Source: JANMDU01 sp043777675
Lineage (GTDB): Bacteria > Pseudomonadota > Gammaproteobacteria > Burkholderiales > Burkholderiaceae_C
Reading direction: 5' to 3'
Assembly: GCA_043777675.1 (NCBI GenBank)
Contig: JAYWHR010000065.1
Coordinates: 1-64,000, forward strand
Length of the DNA stretch: 64,000 bases
Part shown: positions 39,907 through 48,444 of the stretch, piece after piece
How positions within the stretch are numbered: the first letter of the stretch is position 1
Layout: every line of letters starts with the position of its first letter
Program-made: the position numbers and the translations under genes
The notes under the pieces: generated by a model
Seen by the model: only the letters and a program-made list of their open reading frames with translations
Told to the model about the DNA's origin: nothing
Databases searched by the model: none

Positions 39907-40907
39907 TTAACTTTACCAAATCCGGTGGCTCTGCCAACGGCTTTCTTCGTATCGCTGATCACATTATCAAACTGAAGGCGCATTTTCTCGCCAACAGACA
40001 AGCGCGTATAACGCCGCTCGCTTTCCTGAGAAAGCTCTTTTTGCAGCGCAAACACCGATTGCGGGCGAGACAGTGGATCAAGAGACATGCACCATTCCAC
40101 CACTTCAATCAAATTGTCTGAATACACGCCGCGCAGACGGGAGAGCGAAAGCGACAAACGGTCTTTTTCCAAACGCTGCGGTGCATCGTTGGGCGGATAG
40201 CCTTGCATGCTGGCATAAATACAAGCGCCAATCGCGTAAATATCCGTCCACGGGCCCATGCTCGCGTCTCGGCGATACATCTCAGGCGCAGCAAACCCAG
40301 GGGTGTACATTGGGCGAATGAAATTGCCTTCTTTGGAGAGCACCTCGCGCGCCGCGCCGAAATCAATCATCACGGCTTTGTTGTCATCGGTGATGAAAAT
40401 ATTCGCTGGCTTGATATCTAGATGCAGCATCTTGTGCTGATGCACGATGCGCAAACCGCGCAAAATTTCATCGTACAAGCTGCGGATGGTGGATTCCCGG
40501 AAGACTTTTTGCTTCTTTAATTCACGCGCGGTGATGATGAAATCTTGCAGCGTAGCACCTTCGAGATAATTCATCACCATGTAAACCGTCTCGTTTTCGC
40601 GGAAGAAATTCAACACGGAAACGACAGAAGGATGCGAGATTTGAGCCAGCGAGCGACCTTCTTCAAAGAAACTCTTGAGGCCCAAGCGATACAAAGACAA
40701 TTTATCCGGCTGCACCTGCGGCAGCAGCTCGCCCGGCGCACGCGTGGCTAAGCTAGCGGGCAAGTATTCTTTGATAGCAACCTGCTGGCCTTCACTATCT
40801 ACAGAGAGATACACCACGCCAAAGCCCCCAGCAGAAACTTTGCGAACGACACGATAGCCACCAATAACGGTATCGGGCGGCAGGGAAGCGGGTTTAACTT
40901 TAGACAT
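39903..40907 (-). CDS. Hanks-type serine/threonine protein kinase
   Basis: The 334-aa cytoplasmic kinase has all catalytic motifs: glycine loop SAGGFGVVY (about 25-33), VAIKEYL (ATP lysine), HLDIKPANIF (catalytic loop, about 158-167), IDFGAARE (DFG), APEMY and TDIYAIGACIY. There is no membrane helix or extracellular sensor domain; about 60 basic residues follow the kinase fold. It is coupled to a PP2C phosphatase. Its ATG is only 9 bp from the divergent yicC start, so its promoter must lie inside yicC. Confidence 0.94.
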   Translation of the reverse strand: MSKVKPASLPPDTVIGGYRVVRKVSAGGFGVVYLSVDSEGQQVAIKEYLPASLATRAPGELLPQVQPDKLSLYRLGLKSFFEEGRSLAQISHPSVVSVLNFFRENETVYMVMNYLEGATLQDFIITARELKKQKVFRESTIRSLYDEILRGLRIVHQHKMLHLDIKPANIFITDDNKAVMIDFGAAREVLSKEGNFIRPMYTPGFAAPEMYRRDASMGPWTDIYAIGACIYASMQGYPPNDAPQRLEKDRLSLSLSRLRGVYSDNLIEVVEWCMSLDPLSRPQSVFALQKELSQESERRYTRLSVGEKMRLQFDNVISDTKKAVGRATGFGKVK

Positions 40908-40916
40908 AATGCTTGC

Positions 40917-41921
40917 ATGTCAGTTTACAGCATGACGGGCTACGCCAGCCTGCAAACCACCCCCCCCACCCCTTCTGGCGCGCAATCCGAAAGCCCTGCT
41001 TCACCCCGCCTCGGCTTAGAGCTGCGCTCGGTCAACAGTCGCTTTCTCGATCTCAGCTTCAAGCTAGGCGATGAGCTGAGAGCACAAGAAAGCGCCCTGC
41101 GCGAGCTGCTCACAGCTCATTTGAAACGCGGCAAAGTCGAGCTGCGCGCCTATTTATCTCATGAGAAGGCGCATGAAGCCGACGCCGCGATGCCCAGCGC
41201 GCCGCCAGCCGCCCTACTCCAGCAGCTCTCCCATGCGCAGGATCAAATCCAAGCTTGGCTGCCGCAGGCGCGGGCTTTGTCTGTGGCGGATGTGCTGCGC
41301 CTGAGCACCAGCCCTGGCCAAGCATCGCAAGCTGTGACAGGCGATCTGAGCGGAGCGCTTCTGGCGCTGGCCAAAGAAGCCCTCACGCAATTCATGGCAT
41401 CGCGTGAGCGAGAAGGTGCGCGCTTGGCCGCCATGCTTGCCGGGCACACAATCCAGCTGCGCCAGCTGGTGAAAATCGCCCAGCCGTTAGTGCCCACACT
41501 CGTGGCGGCGCAACAACAACGCTTCATCGAGCGCTTCACCGAAGCCTTGAAGCAAGCCGATAACACTGGCCAGCTCTCCGCCACCGCCGCCCAAGAGCGC
41601 GCCCTCACCGAAGCTGCCGCTTTTGCCATCCGCATTGATGTGGCCGAAGAGCTCACGCGCCTGAACGCACACCTGGATGAAATTGACGGCCTACTCGCTG
41701 GCAAATCCAGAGGCAGCGACAACTCAAAAGCTCAAGCCAAATCGAAAGTCAACGCACAACCCACCGAGCTGGGCAAACGCCTTGATTTCATCATCCAAGA
41801 GCTGCACCGCGAAGCCAACACCTTAGGCAGCAAATCCTCCACACTCGAACTCTCGCGCATTAGCGTCGATATGAAGGTCCTGATCGAGCAAATGCGTGAG
41901 CAAGTGCAGAATATCGAATAA
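40917..41921 (+). CDS. yicC: YicC family protein (endoribonuclease)
   Basis: The 334-aa protein starts MSVYSMTGYASLQ, has the conserved LELRSVNSRFLDLSFKL block, and ends with the signature GKRLDFIIQELHREANTLGS and IEQMREQVQN(I/V)E. YicC proteins are RNases linked to RNA turnover and stress; the region before gmk is their usual place in proteobacteria. The N-terminal half has an Ala/Pro/Ser-rich stretch (about 12-20) that is a little longer than I expect. A short repeat element begins at its stop codon. Confidence 0.93.
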   Translation: MSVYSMTGYASLQTTPPTPSGAQSESPASPRLGLELRSVNSRFLDLSFKLGDELRAQESALRELLTAHLKRGKVELRAYLSHEKAHEADAAMPSAPPAALLQQLSHAQDQIQAWLPQARALSVADVLRLSTSPGQASQAVTGDLSGALLALAKEALTQFMASREREGARLAAMLAGHTIQLRQLVKIAQPLVPTLVAAQQQRFIERFTEALKQADNTGQLSATAAQERALTEAAAFAIRIDVAEELTRLNAHLDEIDGLLAGKSRGSDNSKAQAKSKVNAQPTELGKRLDFIIQELHREANTLGSKSSTLELSRISVDMKVLIEQMREQVQNIE

Positions 41922-41964
41922 CTATCTTTTTGATAGCAGACTACGCATATTTTACGCCGGCTAT
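41921..41964 (+). repeat. short interspersed element between yicC and gmk
   Basis: The copy starts at the last base of the yicC stop codon (ACTATCTTTTTGATAGCAGA) and ends TTTTACGCCGGCTA. It is intergenic; CTATC/GATAG within it can form a small hairpin. Confidence 0.85.
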
Positions 41965-42013
41965 ATGCCTTAAATGCTTTCAAAATCAGCTGAAACGTAG
42001 TTAAAATAAAGCT

Positions 42014-42634
42014 ATGGAATTTCCTGGAAATCTTTTTGTTGTTGCAGCTCCGAGTGGGGCCGGTAAATCGAGCCTTGTGAAAGCCCTGATGGAGCTGGAT
42101 TCTCAGGTGCAACCTAGCATCTCGCACACCACGCGCTCAGCTCGCGGCCAAGAAAAGCATGGCCGAGAGTACTATTTTGTGAGCGATTCTGAATTTGAAA
42201 CGCTTATCGCAGGTCAAGCCTTCTTTGAATGGGCGCATGTGCATGGCAAGCGCTATGGCACTTCGCGCATGGCCATAGAGAGCCGCCTCTCGCGCGGGGA
42301 AGATGTGATTCTTGAGATCGACTACCAAGGCGCGTATCAAATCAAAAAGCTTTTTCCAGAAGCTGTGCTGATCTTCATCTTGCCGCCCAGCCTTGAGGAG
42401 CTTCGTGGCCGCATTGAGCGGCGCGGTGAGGATACGACGGACAGCATCGAGCTGCGCATGCAAAACGCCCGCGATGAGATCATCCAAGCTCGCAATTTCG
42501 ATTTCGTTATAATCAATGAGATATTTGAGCGGGCTTTGTTCGATCTGAAAGCTATCGTTTCTGCGCAACGGTTGAAGTTTGTAGCCCAGCGCCGAGCACG
42601 AGCCGCCACCTTCCTCGCACTGAATATTCATTGA
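42014..42634 (+). CDS. gmk: guanylate kinase
   Basis: Gmk phosphorylates GMP to GDP. The 206-aa protein shows the P-loop VVAAPSGAGKSSLVKAL (about 9-25), the GMP-binding ISHTTRSARGQEKHGREYYF, EWAHVHGKRYGTS and DVILEIDYQGAYQIK, and ends normally. No ribosome-binding site is visible before the ATG. A promoter-like pair TTCAAA (41979-41984) and TAAAAT (42002-42007), 17 bp apart, would start transcription at about the ATG itself. It heads the usual gmk-rpoZ-spoT order. Confidence 0.97.
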   Translation: MEFPGNLFVVAAPSGAGKSSLVKALMELDSQVQPSISHTTRSARGQEKHGREYYFVSDSEFETLIAGQAFFEWAHVHGKRYGTSRMAIESRLSRGEDVILEIDYQGAYQIKKLFPEAVLIFILPPSLEELRGRIERRGEDTTDSIELRMQNARDEIIQARNFDFVIINEIFERALFDLKAIVSAQRLKFVAQRRARAATFLALNIH

Positions 42635-42680
42635 GCTGCTTGTTCTCACATCATTTTTTTCGAATCACTGGAGTTATCCC

Positions 42681-42884
42681 ATGGCCCGTATCACTGTTGA
42701 AGACTGCCTCAAACAGATCCCCAACCGCTTTGAGCTTGTGCTCTCGGCCACTTACCGTGCCCGCATGCTCAGCCAAGGCCACACGCCCAAGCTGGAGAGC
42801 AAAAACAAGCCTTGCGTCACCGCCTTGCGCGAGATCGCTGCTGGCAAAATCGGCACTGAAATGCTGAAAAAAGTGCCTATCTAA
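42681..42884 (+). CDS. rpoZ: RNA polymerase omega subunit
   Basis: The 67-aa omega subunit starts MARITVEDCLKQIPNRFELV, the universal signature, followed by LSATYRARML and the conserved TALREIAAGKI. It helps assemble the beta' subunit and forms part of one ppGpp-binding site on RNA polymerase, which fits its place just before the ppGpp synthetase gene. It is followed by a clear terminator. Confidence 0.98.
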   Translation: MARITVEDCLKQIPNRFELVLSATYRARMLSQGHTPKLESKNKPCVTALREIAAGKIGTEMLKKVPI

Positions 42885-42908
42885 GCCCGTCTACAACATC
42901 TACCTCTC

Positions 42909-42936
42909 GAAAAAGCGCCTTTTCAGGCGCTTTTTT
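42909..42936 (+). terminator. rho-independent terminator after rpoZ
   Basis: GAAAAAGCGCC / GGCGCTTTTTT pair around a TTTTCA loop and end in a run of six T. It should end most gmk-rpoZ transcripts before spoT. Confidence 0.9.
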
Positions 42937-42974
42937 CATGGAATTTGCTTCTCTTGTTACCATGTGACTTATCT

Positions 42975-45299
42975 ATGAGTGCAGTGATGAAACCCGTCCG
43001 TGCCAAGGCATCCGCCAAAAGCCCGAAATTAGCCGCAGATGCAGCCAATGCAGCGGCTGCTAGCTTTGCTGCGCTCATGGCCAAATTGGATTACTTGGGG
43101 GCAGACGATGTCGATAGCATTCGCCGCGCCTACCGCTTTGCCGACGAAGCGCATTTAGGCCAAATGCGCGGCAATGGCGAGCCTTACATTACGCACCCGA
43201 TTTCCGTAGCTTCCCTCTGCGCCGAGTGGAAACTCGATGCCCAAGCGCTCATGGCAGCACTCATGCATGACACGCTGGAAGACTGTGGCGTGAGCAAGAG
43301 CGAAATCATCGAAAAGTTTGGTTCGCCCGTCGCAGAACTGGTCGACGGCCTCACGAAACTCGACAAACTCGAATTCAACACACGAGAAGAAAACCAAGCC
43401 GAGAGCTTTCGAAAAATGCTGCTTGCGATGGCGCGCGATGTGCGCGTGATCTTGATCAAACTGGCAGATCGCAGCCACAACATGCGCACAATGGACGACA
43501 TGCCCCGCGCCAAGTGGCCGCGCATCGCCCGCGAAACGCTGGATATCTACGCGCCGATCGCTCACCGCTTGGGTCTGAACACCACCTATCGCGAGCTGCA
43601 AGATCTCAGTTTTCGGCATTTGCACCCTTGGCGCTACGCCACGCTCACCCGTGCCGTGCAAAAAGCACGCGGCCGCCGCCGCGATCTGATTCAAAAAGTG
43701 CAGCGTGATATCGAAGCCAGCTTTGTCAATGCCAAGCTCCCTGTCACCATCTCAGGCCGCGAGAAAACCTTATTTTCCATCTACAACAAGATGGACGGCA
43801 AGCACCTGAGCTTTGCAGAAGTTACCGATATCTATGGCTTTCGCCTAATCGTACCGAGCATCACCGATTGCTATACAGCGCTGGGCGTGCTGCATCAGCT
43901 CTACAAGCCCGTGCCTGGCAAGTTCAAAGATCACATCGCCATCCCGAAAATTAACGGCTACCAATCACTGCACACCACGGTGGTCGGCCCCAGCGGCGTG
44001 AATGTGGAATTTCAAATGCGCACGGAGCCGATGCATGTGGTGGCTGAGAGCGGTGTGGCTGCCCATTGGCTCTATAAGTCTGCCGGGGAGCAACAAGCGC
44101 TTGATGGCGTTGAAGATCCGCCGTCTTCTGCCGCCAGTGCCTCAGCCGATGCTGAGCGCTTAGGCACGCAATGGCTGCAATCCCTGCTCGATATTCACAG
44201 CGAAAACCGCGAATCAGGCGATTTCTGGGAGCATGTGAAGATTGATCTCTTCCCCGATGCGGTGTATGTGTTCACGCCCAAAAGCAAAATCATGGCCATG
44301 CCGCGTGGTGCAACGCTTGTGGATTTCGCCTATGCCGTCCACACCGATGTGGGCGACCATACCGTTGGTGCAAAAGTCAATGGCGAACAAGTGCCGCTGC
44401 GCACCGAGCTAAAAAATGGTGATGTGATTGAAATCATCACAGCAGAATTTTCCAAGCCCAACCCGGCTTGGCTAGGCTTTGTGCGAACCGCGCGAGCGCG
44501 CAGCAAAATTCGCCACTATCTGAAGACCCTGTCGCAAAATGAATCGCAAGATTTGGGAGAGAAATTGCTGCTACAAGCGTTGCGCAGCGAAGGCATTGAG
44601 GCACTCCCCGCTTACAAAGAGTCAAACCAAGATGATGCTCCGGTGAACGCGCTGTGGGATAAGCTGCTGCGCTTCTCAGGTAACAAAACCCGCGAAGAAA
44701 TGCTCATCGATATCGGGCTGGGCAAGCGGGTGGCCACGATCGTTGCCAAGCGCTTGGTCAGTTTGTTGGCTGAGACCGGTAAAAAACCTGATGCGCTGCT
44801 CATGAGCAAGGAGCGATTCACGGCGCATGAGCAAATCTCCCAAGGCGCGATTGTGCTTGATGGACGCGATGGCGGCACGGTGCAATACGCGCCATGCTGC
44901 CAACCGATTCCGGGCGACGCGATCACTGGCTACCTCGGGCGGGGCGAAGGTTTGCAGGTTCACACGGATGCATGCGGTGTGGCTAAGAAACTCATGCAAA
45001 AAGATAAAGAACGCTTCATTGCCGTGGAATGGAGCGACGAACCGCTGCGCCCGTTTGCCACCACTGTCGTCGTCACCGTGCAAAGCGGTAAAGGCGTGTT
45101 GGCCAAGGTTGCGGCGGCTATGGCTTCGGCCGAAGCTGACATTAAAAGCGTGGATTTGGGACGCGACAGCGAGGTGGGCGCACCCACGGCCGATCTGCGA
45201 TTTGTGATTGATGTACGGGATACGGCGCATTTGGATGCCGTGCTGCGTACCCTTGCCCGCACAGCCAACGTTCATAAAGCGCTACGGGTTTCGAGCTGA
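42975..45299 (+). CDS. spoT: bifunctional (p)ppGpp synthetase/hydrolase SpoT/RelA family
   Basis: The 774-aa enzyme makes and degrades the alarmone (p)ppGpp. Domain order: HD hydrolase domain (about 35-195, with ALMHDTLEDCG and ILIKLADRSHNMRTM), synthetase domain (about 240-350, DIYGFRLIVPS and GYQSLHTTVVGP), TGS domain (about 425-485, VDFAYAVHTDVGDHTVGAKVNG), a helical region, and a C-terminal ACT domain (from about 700). Intact HD residues and synthetase motif indicate both activities. Start ATG at 42975 chosen over an upstream Leu-rich extension. Two alanine-rich inserts (N-terminus and about residue 385) are unusual but in-frame. Confidence 0.96.
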   Translation: MSAVMKPVRAKASAKSPKLAADAANAAAASFAALMAKLDYLGADDVDSIRRAYRFADEAHLGQMRGNGEPYITHPISVASLCAEWKLDAQALMAALMHDTLEDCGVSKSEIIEKFGSPVAELVDGLTKLDKLEFNTREENQAESFRKMLLAMARDVRVILIKLADRSHNMRTMDDMPRAKWPRIARETLDIYAPIAHRLGLNTTYRELQDLSFRHLHPWRYATLTRAVQKARGRRRDLIQKVQRDIEASFVNAKLPVTISGREKTLFSIYNKMDGKHLSFAEVTDIYGFRLIVPSITDCYTALGVLHQLYKPVPGKFKDHIAIPKINGYQSLHTTVVGPSGVNVEFQMRTEPMHVVAESGVAAHWLYKSAGEQQALDGVEDPPSSAASASADAERLGTQWLQSLLDIHSENRESGDFWEHVKIDLFPDAVYVFTPKSKIMAMPRGATLVDFAYAVHTDVGDHTVGAKVNGEQVPLRTELKNGDVIEIITAEFSKPNPAWLGFVRTARARSKIRHYLKTLSQNESQDLGEKLLLQALRSEGIEALPAYKESNQDDAPVNALWDKLLRFSGNKTREEMLIDIGLGKRVATIVAKRLVSLLAETGKKPDALLMSKERFTAHEQISQGAIVLDGRDGGTVQYAPCCQPIPGDAITGYLGRGEGLQVHTDACGVAKKLMQKDKERFIAVEWSDEPLRPFATTVVVTVQSGKGVLAKVAAAMASAEADIKSVDLGRDSEVGAPTADLRFVIDVRDTAHLDAVLRTLARTANVHKALRVSS

Positions 45300-45378
45300 A
45301 GACCTCATTTGCTCACTGATTAGCGCTGCAATCTGTGGCCTAATAGTGGGTTGTATCAATTTTTCTTGGAATTCAATC

Positions 45379-45546
45379 ATGGCCGACAAAATCAGAACCG
45401 AAGCAGATCGCAAACGCAGCCCTAAGCCTGTATTGCCTAATGGCGTATCTATGCCTGTGAGCCGTGGCCAAAAGGTGAGCTTAGAGCGCGGCAGCTCCAC
45501 TAGAAATAAGAAAAACGCGGGCAAGCGTCCGAAAAAAGGCGGTTAA
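45379..45546 (+). CDS. small basic hypothetical protein, 55 aa
   Basis: The frame reads MADKIRTEADRKRSPKPVLP and on through VSMPVSRGQKVSLERGSS to a Lys/Arg/Gly tail (KKNAGKRPKKGG). It has the character of a small nucleic-acid-binding or ribosome-associated peptide, but I do not recognise the family. It lies 79 bp after spoT and convergent with fdsA. The coding case rests on the in-frame composition and the ATG context; no strong ribosome-binding site is visible. Confidence 0.5.
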   Translation: MADKIRTEADRKRSPKPVLPNGVSMPVSRGQKVSLERGSSTRNKKNAGKRPKKGG

Positions 45547-45627
45547 TCTCGGCGGGCTGCTGTAGCCTGACGCTGCGATTGATTCAAATGCGCAGTTTGA
45601 ACATGCGTGACTCTTGCTTGCCAAGAC

Positions 45628-48444
45628 TCACGCTTTTTGTATTTTTACAGCGCAGTATTTGAATTCTGGGATTTTTCCAAACGGATCAAGCGCTGAATTG
45701 GTGAGCAAATTGGCAGCCGATTCTGCATAGGCGAAGGGAATGAACACCGTATTTACGGGCGTTCCTTCGTCGATGCGCACTTGAAGCACGATGCTACCGC
45801 GCCGTGAGGCGACCCGCAAACTCTCCCCGGCTTTGACGCTTGCTTGCGTTGCTGTAGCGGCGCTCATCGATACTGTAGCTTCTGGCTCAAGAGCATCTAG
45901 CATGCTGGCGCGGCGCGTCATGGAGCCGGTATGCCAGTGCTCTAGCTGGCGGCCCGTGATGAGCACAACCGGATATTCATCGTCCGGCAATTCGTTGGCG
46001 GGTATAAAGCCAGCGGGTACGAGTTTGATGCGGCCATCCTTGGTGGGTACGGCGTCTTGAAATACGATAGGCTGGCCTGGATCATCTTCTGTGAGGCACG
46101 GGTAGGTGACTGAGCCTTCTTTTTCAAGCCGCGCCCAAGTGATGCCAGCAATCGCAGTGTGCATCGCTTGACGCATTTCTTCATACACGGCACTGGCACC
46201 GCTATCGTCGCTCTCGCCACTGCCTTGCGATTCATCATCAGCGCCCGCGTAATCCCAATGCAGATCTAAGCGTTTGGCAAGCTGCTGAATGATCCACAAA
46301 TCATGCTTGGCAGCGCCCGGCAGCGGCAAAGCTTGGCGGCCGAGCTGCACCATGCGATCTGTGTTGCTCACCGTGCCGGTTTTTTCTGGCCAAGCGCTGG
46401 CGGGAAGCACCACATCGGCAAGCCACGCGGTCTCGGTCATGAAAATATCTTGTACGACGAGATGCTCCAAGCTTTCCAGCGCGTGGCGTGCATGCGACAG
46501 GTCAGGGTCGCTCATCGCGGGGTTTTCGCCCATGATGTACATGCCGCGAATCTTGTGAGGATCTGTCTCTGGCGCGAGGATCTTGTGCATGATCTCCACC
46601 ACGGTGTAGCCGGGTTTGTTATCAAGCTTGGTATCCCAGAAATTTTCAAACCACGCATGTGCCTCTTGGTTGTCCACGCGCTGGTAGTTGGGCAGCATCA
46701 TCGGAATCAAACCCGCATCGCTTGCGCCCTGCACATTGTTTTGCCCACGCAGCGGATGCAAGCCTGTGCCGGGGCGGCCAATCTGCCCAGTGATTGTGGC
46801 GAGAGCAATCAAGCAGCGCGCATTGTCTGTGCCGTGCACATGCTGGCTCACGCCCATACCCCAGAGAATCATCGCGCTCTTGGCGGTGGCAAACGTGGTG
46901 GCGACTTCGCGGATCGTTGCCGCATCAATCCCGCAAGCTTGGCTTACAGCTTCCGGTGAAAAATTCGCGACCTGCGCTTTAAGCGCTTCAAAATTGGTAG
47001 CACGCTGCGCAATGAAATCGTCGGCCACCAGCCCTTTTTCTATGATGGTGTAGAGCATGGCGTTGAGCAGCAACACATCTGTATCTGGCTTGAATTGCAG
47101 GCTCTTCCAAGCGTGGCGTGCGATGTCGGTGCGGCGTGGGTCAGCCAAAATAATTTTGCTGCCTTCTTTCGCCGAATTCTTCATCCACGTAGCGGCCACG
47201 GGATGATTCGAGGTGGGATTGCTACCGATGATGAGGATCACTTCGCTGTGCGCCACGTCGTTCACCTGATTGCTTACCGCGCCTGAGCCTACGCCTTCCA
47301 GCAGCGCGGCAACCGATGATGCATGGCACAAGCGCGTGCAGTGATCCACGTTGTTACTGCCAAATCCCGTGCGCACAAGCTTTTGGAAAAGATAGGCTTC
47401 TTCGTTGCTGCCTTTGGCACTACCAAAGCCGGCAAGTGACTTTGCACCATATTGATCACGCAAACTCTTGAGCTTACCGCCCGCAAGATTCAAAGCTTCT
47501 TCCCAAGTCGCCTCACGAAATACCTCGCGCCAATCCGCATCATGCGGCAAGATGCTTTTCGGCACGCCAGGCTTGCGAATCAAAGGCTGCGTCAAGCGCC
47601 CATCGTGATGCACGTAATCAAAACCAAAGCGCCCTTTCACGCAGAGCCGCGAATCATTCGCCGGTCCTTTGCGGCCGTCCACGCTGACGATTTTGTCGTC
47701 TTTGACGTTGTAAGTGATCAAACAGCCCACGCCGCAATACGGGCAGACCGAATCAATTTTTTTATCAACCTTCTGGGAGCCAACTTGCGTCTTTGGCATC
47801 AGCGCTCCGGTTGGGCAGGCCTGCACGCATTCGCCGCAGCCCACGCAACTGCTCTCGCCCATCGCATCAAACTGATCAAACACAATGCTTGAGTGGCTGC
47901 CGCGCTGTGCATAGCCAATCACATCGTTGACCTGAACTTCGCGGCAAGCGCGCACACAGCGCGTGCATTGAATGCAAGCATCCAGATTCACCGCCATCGC
48001 AGGGTGAGAAAGATCGGCTTTAGGTTGCTCGCGCCGCAGCGCTCTCAATTCGGGGCGCACTTGAACATCCATCACGCTCGCCCACTCGCTCAGTTCGCCA
48101 TGCGGCTGCGTTGCATCGTCTTCGTGCCATTTGTAGCCCTGCTCTGGCAAATCTGCGAGCAGCATCTCCAGCACCATTTTTTGGCTTTTTACAGCGCGCT
48201 CGCTAGTCGCTTTGACCTGCATACCCTCAACGGGCGCGCGGCAGCAGCTCGGCGCGAGCACGCGCTCGCCCTCAACTTCCACCACACAAGCCCGGCAATT
48301 GCCATCGGCTCGCATCCCTTCTTTGAAGCACAGATGTGGAATCTCCACGCCGCTGCGCTTAGCCGCTTGCAAAATGCTCTCGCCGGGAATCGCCTGCACG
48401 GCTTTGCCATCGAGCTCAAAACTGATCACTTCGCGGGCGCTCAT
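45628..48444 (-). CDS. fdsA: NAD-dependent formate dehydrogenase, catalytic alpha subunit
   Basis: The 938-aa molybdopterin enzyme oxidises formate to CO2. Order of parts: an N-terminal [2Fe-2S] domain (C39, C50, C53, C67), a His/Cys cluster region (about 80-120), two 4Fe-4S motifs CIQCTRCVRAC (157-167) and CVGCGECVQACP (200-211), CPYCGVGC (234-241), then the bis-MGD core with active-site VDHCTRLCHASS (366-377, cysteine as metal ligand, not selenocysteine) and a C-terminal dinucleotide-binding domain with TGRQLEHWHTG. The start overlaps fdsB by 4 nt. The usual maturation genes fdsC and fdsD do not follow. Confidence 0.95.
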   Translation of the reverse strand: MSAREVISFELDGKAVQAIPGESILQAAKRSGVEIPHLCFKEGMRADGNCRACVVEVEGERVLAPSCCRAPVEGMQVKATSERAVKSQKMVLEMLLADLPEQGYKWHEDDATQPHGELSEWASVMDVQVRPELRALRREQPKADLSHPAMAVNLDACIQCTRCVRACREVQVNDVIGYAQRGSHSSIVFDQFDAMGESSCVGCGECVQACPTGALMPKTQVGSQKVDKKIDSVCPYCGVGCLITYNVKDDKIVSVDGRKGPANDSRLCVKGRFGFDYVHHDGRLTQPLIRKPGVPKSILPHDADWREVFREATWEEALNLAGGKLKSLRDQYGAKSLAGFGSAKGSNEEAYLFQKLVRTGFGSNNVDHCTRLCHASSVAALLEGVGSGAVSNQVNDVAHSEVILIIGSNPTSNHPVAATWMKNSAKEGSKIILADPRRTDIARHAWKSLQFKPDTDVLLLNAMLYTIIEKGLVADDFIAQRATNFEALKAQVANFSPEAVSQACGIDAATIREVATTFATAKSAMILWGMGVSQHVHGTDNARCLIALATITGQIGRPGTGLHPLRGQNNVQGASDAGLIPMMLPNYQRVDNQEAHAWFENFWDTKLDNKPGYTVVEIMHKILAPETDPHKIRGMYIMGENPAMSDPDLSHARHALESLEHLVVQDIFMTETAWLADVVLPASAWPEKTGTVSNTDRMVQLGRQALPLPGAAKHDLWIIQQLAKRLDLHWDYAGADDESQGSGESDDSGASAVYEEMRQAMHTAIAGITWARLEKEGSVTYPCLTEDDPGQPIVFQDAVPTKDGRIKLVPAGFIPANELPDDEYPVVLITGRQLEHWHTGSMTRRASMLDALEPEATVSMSAATATQASVKAGESLRVASRRGSIVLQVRIDEGTPVNTVFIPFAYAESAANLLTNSALDPFGKIPEFKYCAVKIQKA

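Noticed and set aside
46303..46959. Plus-strand frame of 218 codons, and others opposite fdsA
   Set aside because: Shadows of the 938-codon fdsA gene.
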